Assembly: GCA_003491845.1 (NCBI GenBank)
Contig: DNBN01000152.1
Coordinates: 1 to 9,743 of the forward strand
Direction: 5' to 3'
Length of the DNA: 9,743 nucleotides
DNA from: Porticoccaceae bacterium
GTDB lineage: Bacteria; Pseudomonadota; Gammaproteobacteria; Pseudomonadales; Porticoccaceae
Shown here: piece after piece, positions 6,514 to 9,743 of the stretch
Numbering within the stretch: the stretch's first letter is position 1
How the letters are laid out: every line of letters starts with the position of its first letter
Made by a program: the position numbers and the translations under genes
The notes under the pieces: model-generated
Database searches by the model: none
Seen by the model: the letters and a program-made list of their open reading frames with translations, nothing else
Told to the model about the DNA's origin: nothing

Positions 6514-7569
6514 CTACTGAGGAGCGCCTAAATAGGGCTCAAAAGTATCGCTATATAGAGGTTTAAAAGCACCACCATCACGAATCAACATAAAAATCGG
6601 CAAGTGTAATTGATTTGCCAAGTCAAGACTGCGCTGTTCACCTAAAATCATAAACGCCGTCGCCCAAGCATCGGCCAAAGCACAGTTATCTGCCACTACA
6701 GTAACAGATGCCAATTTGTGATTTATTGGATAGCCAGTCCTGGGATCAATGATGTGCGAATATCGTTCGCCATCACGTTCAAAATAGTTCCGATAGTCCC
6801 CAGAAGTAGCTACAGCACCAGATACCAAGGATAAAATCCTTTCAACCTCACTATTCAACATCGGTGTTTCAATTGCCAACCTCCAAGGCTGACCACTGGG
6901 GTTATGACCACTGACGCGGGTTTCACCTCCAATTTCCACTAAGTAATCCGGCAGTGCATTCATTTCAAGTAAATTTGCAACCACATCGACCGCATAGCCT
7001 TTGGCCACTGCGGACATATCAAGCTGTAATGACTTTGTTTTAAGCACGCTTATATCATTGACACCACGTTCAACTACCAAAGTATCGAACCCAAGCTGAG
7101 CTTTGGCTGACGCAATAGCTGCTTGGGAGGGAACAATGTCTGTAATAGATTCTGAACCAAATCCCCACAGATTGACCAACGGACCAACTGAAGGGTCCAA
7201 GGCTCCGCCACTGGCTTGCCACACCGATCGAGCAACCTGTAGCACCTCAAAAAACTCCTCAGAAATTGACAAACTTGATCCCACTCCAAGTCGATTGAAG
7301 TGACTAATTTCTGAGGCCGATTTATAGGTGGACATCGACTGGTCTATAGCATTAAGTTGTGCATCAATCATAGAGACGAGATTTTTAGGCACCGGCTGAT
7401 CAGCAACAATGGTAATACGGTAGGTAGTCCCAAACTTGTTGCCAGATAAGGTGACAATCTCAGGGCCGGAATCACAGCCGCTGATTACCAGTAAAAGTAC
7501 TGTCAGTAATGCCAAGAAACGAAGAGAAGCTCTATGGTAGCAACAATCTTTTCGTATCTTCGAGCCCAT
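6514..7569 (-). CDS. apbE: ApbE, FAD:protein FMN transferase (lipoprotein)
   Basis: Uses FAD to attach FMN covalently to threonines of NqrB and NqrC. With the ATG at 7569 it has 351 residues: a basic n-region, a hydrophobic stretch (18-30) and the lipobox VISGC with lipidated Cys32. Asp33 at +2 is an inner-membrane retention signal in enterobacteria. Family motifs are GNKFGTTYRITI (43-54), SEISHFNRLG (86-95), GPLVNLWGFG (129-138), LDMSAVAKGYAVD (183-195), EIGGETRVSG (212-221), ATSGDYRNYF (254-263), SHIIDPRTGYP (271-281) and DAWATAFMILG (300-310). The frame extends to an ATG at 7614, which would lie inside nqrF and add residues ahead of the signal peptide; 7569 is preferred because it starts 1 bp after the nqrF stop. 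Ribosome site weak (GGCGG). Confidence 0.95.
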   Translation of the reverse strand: MGSKIRKDCCYHRASLRFLALLTVLLLVISGCDSGPEIVTLSGNKFGTTYRITIVADQPVPKNLVSMIDAQLNAIDQSMSTYKSASEISHFNRLGVGSSLSISEEFFEVLQVARSVWQASGGALDPSVGPLVNLWGFGSESITDIVPSQAAIASAKAQLGFDTLVVERGVNDISVLKTKSLQLDMSAVAKGYAVDVVANLLEMNALPDYLVEIGGETRVSGHNPSGQPWRLAIETPMLNSEVERILSLVSGAVATSGDYRNYFERDGERYSHIIDPRTGYPINHKLASVTVVADNCALADAWATAFMILGEQRSLDLANQLHLPIFMLIRDGGAFKPLYSDTFEPYLGAPQ

Positions 7570-7570
7570 A

Positions 7571-8800
7571 TTAGCCGCCAAAATCATCGAGGAAAATATT
7601 CTCATTCTCAACACCCAAATCGCTGAGCATCTTCACCACAGCTGCGTTCATCATTGGCGGCCCACACATGTAGTACTCGCAATCTTCTGGTGCTTCATGA
7701 TTCTTCAGATATTGCTCGAATAAAACATTGTGAATAAACCCCGTTAATCCATCCCAGTTATCTTCGGGCTGAGGATCAGACAACGCCAAATGCCAATCAA
7801 AATTGCCATTTTCTGCTGCTAACATGTCATATTCATCATCGTAAAAGCACTCTCTTAAGGATCGAGCGCCATACCAAAAGCTAATTTTTCGGTCTGACTT
7901 TATACGCTTTAACTGATCAAAAATATGTGATCGCATTGGCGCCATACCAGCGCCACCGCCAATAAACACCATTTCGTTTTCTGTTTCTTTAGCAAAGAAC
8001 TCACCAAAGGGCCCGTAGACCGATATTTTATCTCCCGCCTTCAAACTAAATACATAAGAGGACATCTGGCCGGGTATAATTCCGGTGGATCGAGGCGGCG
8101 GAGTCGCGATTCTAATATTGAATTTAACTAATCCTTTTTCTTCAGGATAGTTAGCCATGGAGTAGGCACGAATAACCGGCTCAGTAACAATGGACTCGTG
8201 TTCAAAAAATTTAAAATGTTCCCAATCTCCTCGATACTCAGGCTCAATATCAAAATCTGCATATTTGATATGATGCGCGGGGCACTCTAACTGTACATAG
8301 CCACCAGCACGAAAAGCCACGTCCTCTCCTTCGGGCAGTTTAAGAGTCAACTCCTTAATAAAAGTTGCCACATTGGGATTTGACTCAACCACACACTCCC
8401 AACGTTTCACACCAAAGACCTCTTCAGGTACCTGCACCTTCATATTTTGCTTTACGGGCGTCTGACAAGATAATCTCCACCCTTCAGATGCTTCACGGCG
8501 AGTAAAGTGCCCCTCTTCAGTGGGTAGCATGGCGCCACCACCGTCATTGATAATACATTTACATTGTGCACAACTACCACCGCCGCCACAGGCAGAGGGC
8601 AAGAACAAACCTGCAGATGATAAGGTCTGTAATAGCTTGTCCCCAGCAGCCACGGTAATTGTTTTTTCACCATTTATTTCAATATCTACGCTACCAGAGG
8701 ACACCAGTTTACTGCGAGCGGCCAAGATAAATGCCACAAGAGCCAATATCACAGTTGTGAACATCGCTACGCCAAGAATAATTTCAAATTGCACACTCAT
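7571..8800 (-). CDS. nqrF: NqrF, Na+-translocating NADH:quinone reductase subunit F
   Basis: NADH-oxidising entry subunit of Na+-NQR: it takes hydride from NADH onto FAD and passes electrons to a [2Fe-2S] cluster. The 409 residues (family about 407) begin with one membrane anchor (about 5-28). A plant-type ferredoxin domain follows, with ligands C71, C77, C80 and C112 in [14 protein letters not shown] and LSCQTP. The reductase part has the FAD motif RAYSMANYP (211-219), the NAD-binding [11 protein letters not shown] (281-291), YMCGPPMM (377-384) and the C-terminal FLDDFGG. A GGAG Shine-Dalgarno sits 12 nt upstream of the ATG, in the 20-bp gap after nqrE. apbE begins 1 bp after its stop. Confidence 0.97.
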   Translation of the reverse strand: MSVQFEIILGVAMFTTVILALVAFILAARSKLVSSGSVDIEINGEKTITVAAGDKLLQTLSSAGLFLPSACGGGGSCAQCKCIINDGGGAMLPTEEGHFTRREASEGWRLSCQTPVKQNMKVQVPEEVFGVKRWECVVESNPNVATFIKELTLKLPEGEDVAFRAGGYVQLECPAHHIKYADFDIEPEYRGDWEHFKFFEHESIVTEPVIRAYSMANYPEEKGLVKFNIRIATPPPRSTGIIPGQMSSYVFSLKAGDKISVYGPFGEFFAKETENEMVFIGGGAGMAPMRSHIFDQLKRIKSDRKISFWYGARSLRECFYDDEYDMLAAENGNFDWHLALSDPQPEDNWDGLTGFIHNVLFEQYLKNHEAPEDCEYYMCGPPMMNAAVVKMLSDLGVENENIFLDDFGG

Positions 8801-8812
8801 ATTCAGTTATTT

Positions 8813-8816
8813 CTCC
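8813..8816 (-). promoter_or_regulatory. Shine-Dalgarno of nqrF
   Basis: GGAG on the minus strand lies in the 20-bp nqrE-nqrF gap, 12 nt before the nqrF ATG. The spacing is slightly long. No other ribosome site is visible, and it supports the start at 8800. Confidence 0.5.
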
Positions 8817-8820
8817 ATCA

Positions 8821-9429
8821 TCAAAGATCGATACCACCAAATGACATAAAACCTAAGGAAACTAGTCCCACGGTAATGAATACGATTCCAAGGCCTTGAA
8901 GGCCTTCTGGAATGTCACTATATTTCAACTTTTCTCTAATACCTGCTAATACAGCAATTGCCAAGGCCCACGATGTACCAGAACCAAGACCAAACACAAC
9001 ACTTTCTGCAAAGTCATAGCCACGTTCCTGCATCAAAAGAGAACCACCTAAAATAGCGCAGTTCACTGTGATCAGTGGTAAAAAGACCCCCAATGCGTTG
9101 TAAAGAGCAGGAACATACTTGTCTAGAACCATTTCCAGTATCTGTACAATCGCCGCAATAACCCCAATAAAGCAAAGAAACACTAGAAAGCTAAGATTTA
9201 CATCGGGTAATCCCGCCCAGGCCAACGCACCATCAGCTAACAGATAATTATAAAGTAAGTTATTGACTGGCACAGTAATGGTTTGTACCACAATAACGGC
9301 AATACCTAGACCTATAGCTGCATCAATTTTCTTGGACAACGCGATGAAGGTACACATGCCTAAAAACATGCTCAGCGCTATATTGTCAATAAAAATAGAG
9401 CGCACCAATAAACTGAGATAATACTCCAT
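8821..9429 (-). CDS. nqrE: NqrE, Na+-translocating NADH:quinone reductase subunit E
   Basis: Integral membrane subunit of Na+-NQR, homologous to NqrD and to Rnf subunit A. It has 202 residues, almost entirely hydrophobic, consistent with six helices. C26 in SMFLGMCTF and C124 in [11 protein letters not shown] are the cysteines that, with two from NqrD, hold the iron centre in the middle of the membrane; in Vibrio the second is at about 120. LIRS-like N-terminal residues ([14 protein letters not shown]) and [12 protein letters not shown] are family-typical. The ATG shares its A with the last base of the nqrD stop (TGATG), and a perfect GAGGTGAT ribosome site lies just before it, implying tight coupling with nqrD. 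Confidence 0.97.
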   Translation of the reverse strand: MEYYLSLLVRSIFIDNIALSMFLGMCTFIALSKKIDAAIGLGIAVIVVQTITVPVNNLLYNYLLADGALAWAGLPDVNLSFLVFLCFIGVIAAIVQILEMVLDKYVPALYNALGVFLPLITVNCAILGGSLLMQERGYDFAESVVFGLGSGTSWALAIAVLAGIREKLKYSDIPEGLQGLGIVFITVGLVSLGFMSFGGIDL

Positions 9430-9743
9430 CAGATCACCTCACTTGGCTGACTATTCTTGGTAATTTTGAAATCCGCTTTTTCTACTTGGGTCTTTTTCCA
9501 ACTTCTAAGCGCCCAGATCAAAAGACCGATCAGGACAAACGCACTAGGAGGCATTAGCATCATACCATTTGCCACATACCAACCACCGTTGGTTTCCACC
9601 GGAAGAACTACGACTCCCCATAGGGTGCCAGCACCAAACAGTTCTCTAAAAAAGGCGACAATCATTAAAATTACACTGTAACCAAGTCCATTACCAATAC
9701 CATCCAAAAAACTAGGAATCGGTGGATTTTTCATAGCAAAGGC
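9429..9743 (-). CDS. nqrD: NqrD, Na+-translocating NADH:quinone reductase subunit D (5' part outside window)
   Basis: Integral membrane partner of NqrE. Only the C-terminal 104 residues are present, about half of the usual 210 or so. The frame stays open to the right edge, starting [23 protein letters not shown], a segment highly typical of NqrD; the Met at 9734 is internal and is not the start. Visible are [23 protein letters not shown] and a second hydrophobic segment ending in [12 protein letters not shown], then a polar tail ([16 protein letters not shown]). Both iron-ligand cysteines of NqrD fall upstream of the window edge, so they cannot be checked. nqrA, nqrB and nqrC are expected further right. 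Confidence 0.95.
   Translation of the reverse strand, partial: AFAMKNPPIPSFLDGIGNGLGYSVILMIVAFFRELFGAGTLWGVVVLPVETNGGWYVANGMMLMPPSAFVLIGLLIWALRSWKKTQVEKADFKITKNSQPSEVI
9433..9440 (-). promoter_or_regulatory. Perfect Shine-Dalgarno of nqrE inside nqrD
   Basis: GAGGTGAT on the minus strand complements eight consecutive bases of the 16S rRNA 3' end (AUCACCUC) and precedes the nqrE ATG by 3 nt, inside the nqrD terminal codons (SEVI). It is the strongest ribosome site in the window and fixes the nqrE start. Confidence 0.75.

Noticed and set aside
7074..7303. Short ORFs on both strands inside apbE
   Set aside because: Both fall in conserved apbE coding sequence and read as low-complexity shadow translations without recognisable motifs or ribosome sites.
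8452..8849. ORFs of 73 (minus) and 109 (plus) codons over the nqrF N-terminus
   Set aside because: They are out-of-frame or antisense readings of the ferredoxin domain; proline and cysteine runs come from the glycine-rich cluster-binding codons.
1..9743. Novel defence, mobile or biosynthetic system
   Set aside because: Every gene longer than background is assigned to a known housekeeping family except the DUF2062 protein, and there are no terminal repeats, integrase or transposase motifs, CRISPR-like repeats or compositional breaks that I can see.

Overview
The window looks like a chromosomal housekeeping segment from a gammaproteobacterium of moderate GC content. The exact lineage cannot be fixed from sequence alone. 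The evidence is a Na+-translocating NADH:quinone reductase (nqr) operon followed by apbE, nqrM and sthA, then a lolC-lolD-lolE lipoprotein-export operon with distinct LolC and LolE subunits, and a YadG-type ABC ATPase. From memory, pseudomonads have a similar order (nqr, apbE, nqrM, sth, then lolCDE), so this is probably an inherited neighbourhood and not an acquired island. I see no mobile element, CRISPR array, tRNA, rRNA or phage gene.

Layout, left to right. (1) Positions 1-888, minus strand: yadG-like ATPase, cut at its C-terminus by the window edge. (2) 889-1037: a 149-bp divergent intergenic region with a perfect -10 hexamer for yadG, a weaker -10 for the plus-strand gene, and an inverted repeat. 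(3) 1038-1580, plus strand: a DUF2062 membrane protein, the only plus-strand gene. Its 3' end overlaps lolE tail to tail by 13 bp. (4) 4719-1568, minus strand: lolC, lolD and lolE, with overlapping ends. (5) 9743-4817, minus strand: nqrD (5' end missing), nqrE, nqrF, apbE, nqrM and sthA, tightly packed with gaps of about 30 bp or less.

The right-hand block forms one functional set. NqrD/E/F are subunits of the sodium-pumping respiratory complex I substitute. ApbE attaches FMN covalently to NqrB and NqrC, and NqrM is needed to install the iron centre between NqrD and NqrE. SthA moves reducing equivalents between NADPH and NAD+, so it can supply the NADH that NqrF oxidises. LolCDE releases outer-membrane-destined lipoproteins from the inner membrane. 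ApbE, itself a predicted lipoprotein encoded nearby, carries Asp at +2, which in enterobacteria makes a lipoprotein avoid LolCDE.

I found no convincing undescribed system. The points worth a second look are architectural: convergent genes with candidate termination hairpins inside each other's coding sequence, a strong hairpin over the sthA stop codon without a U-tract, a 38-bp lolD/lolE overlap, and a possible operator between the divergent genes.
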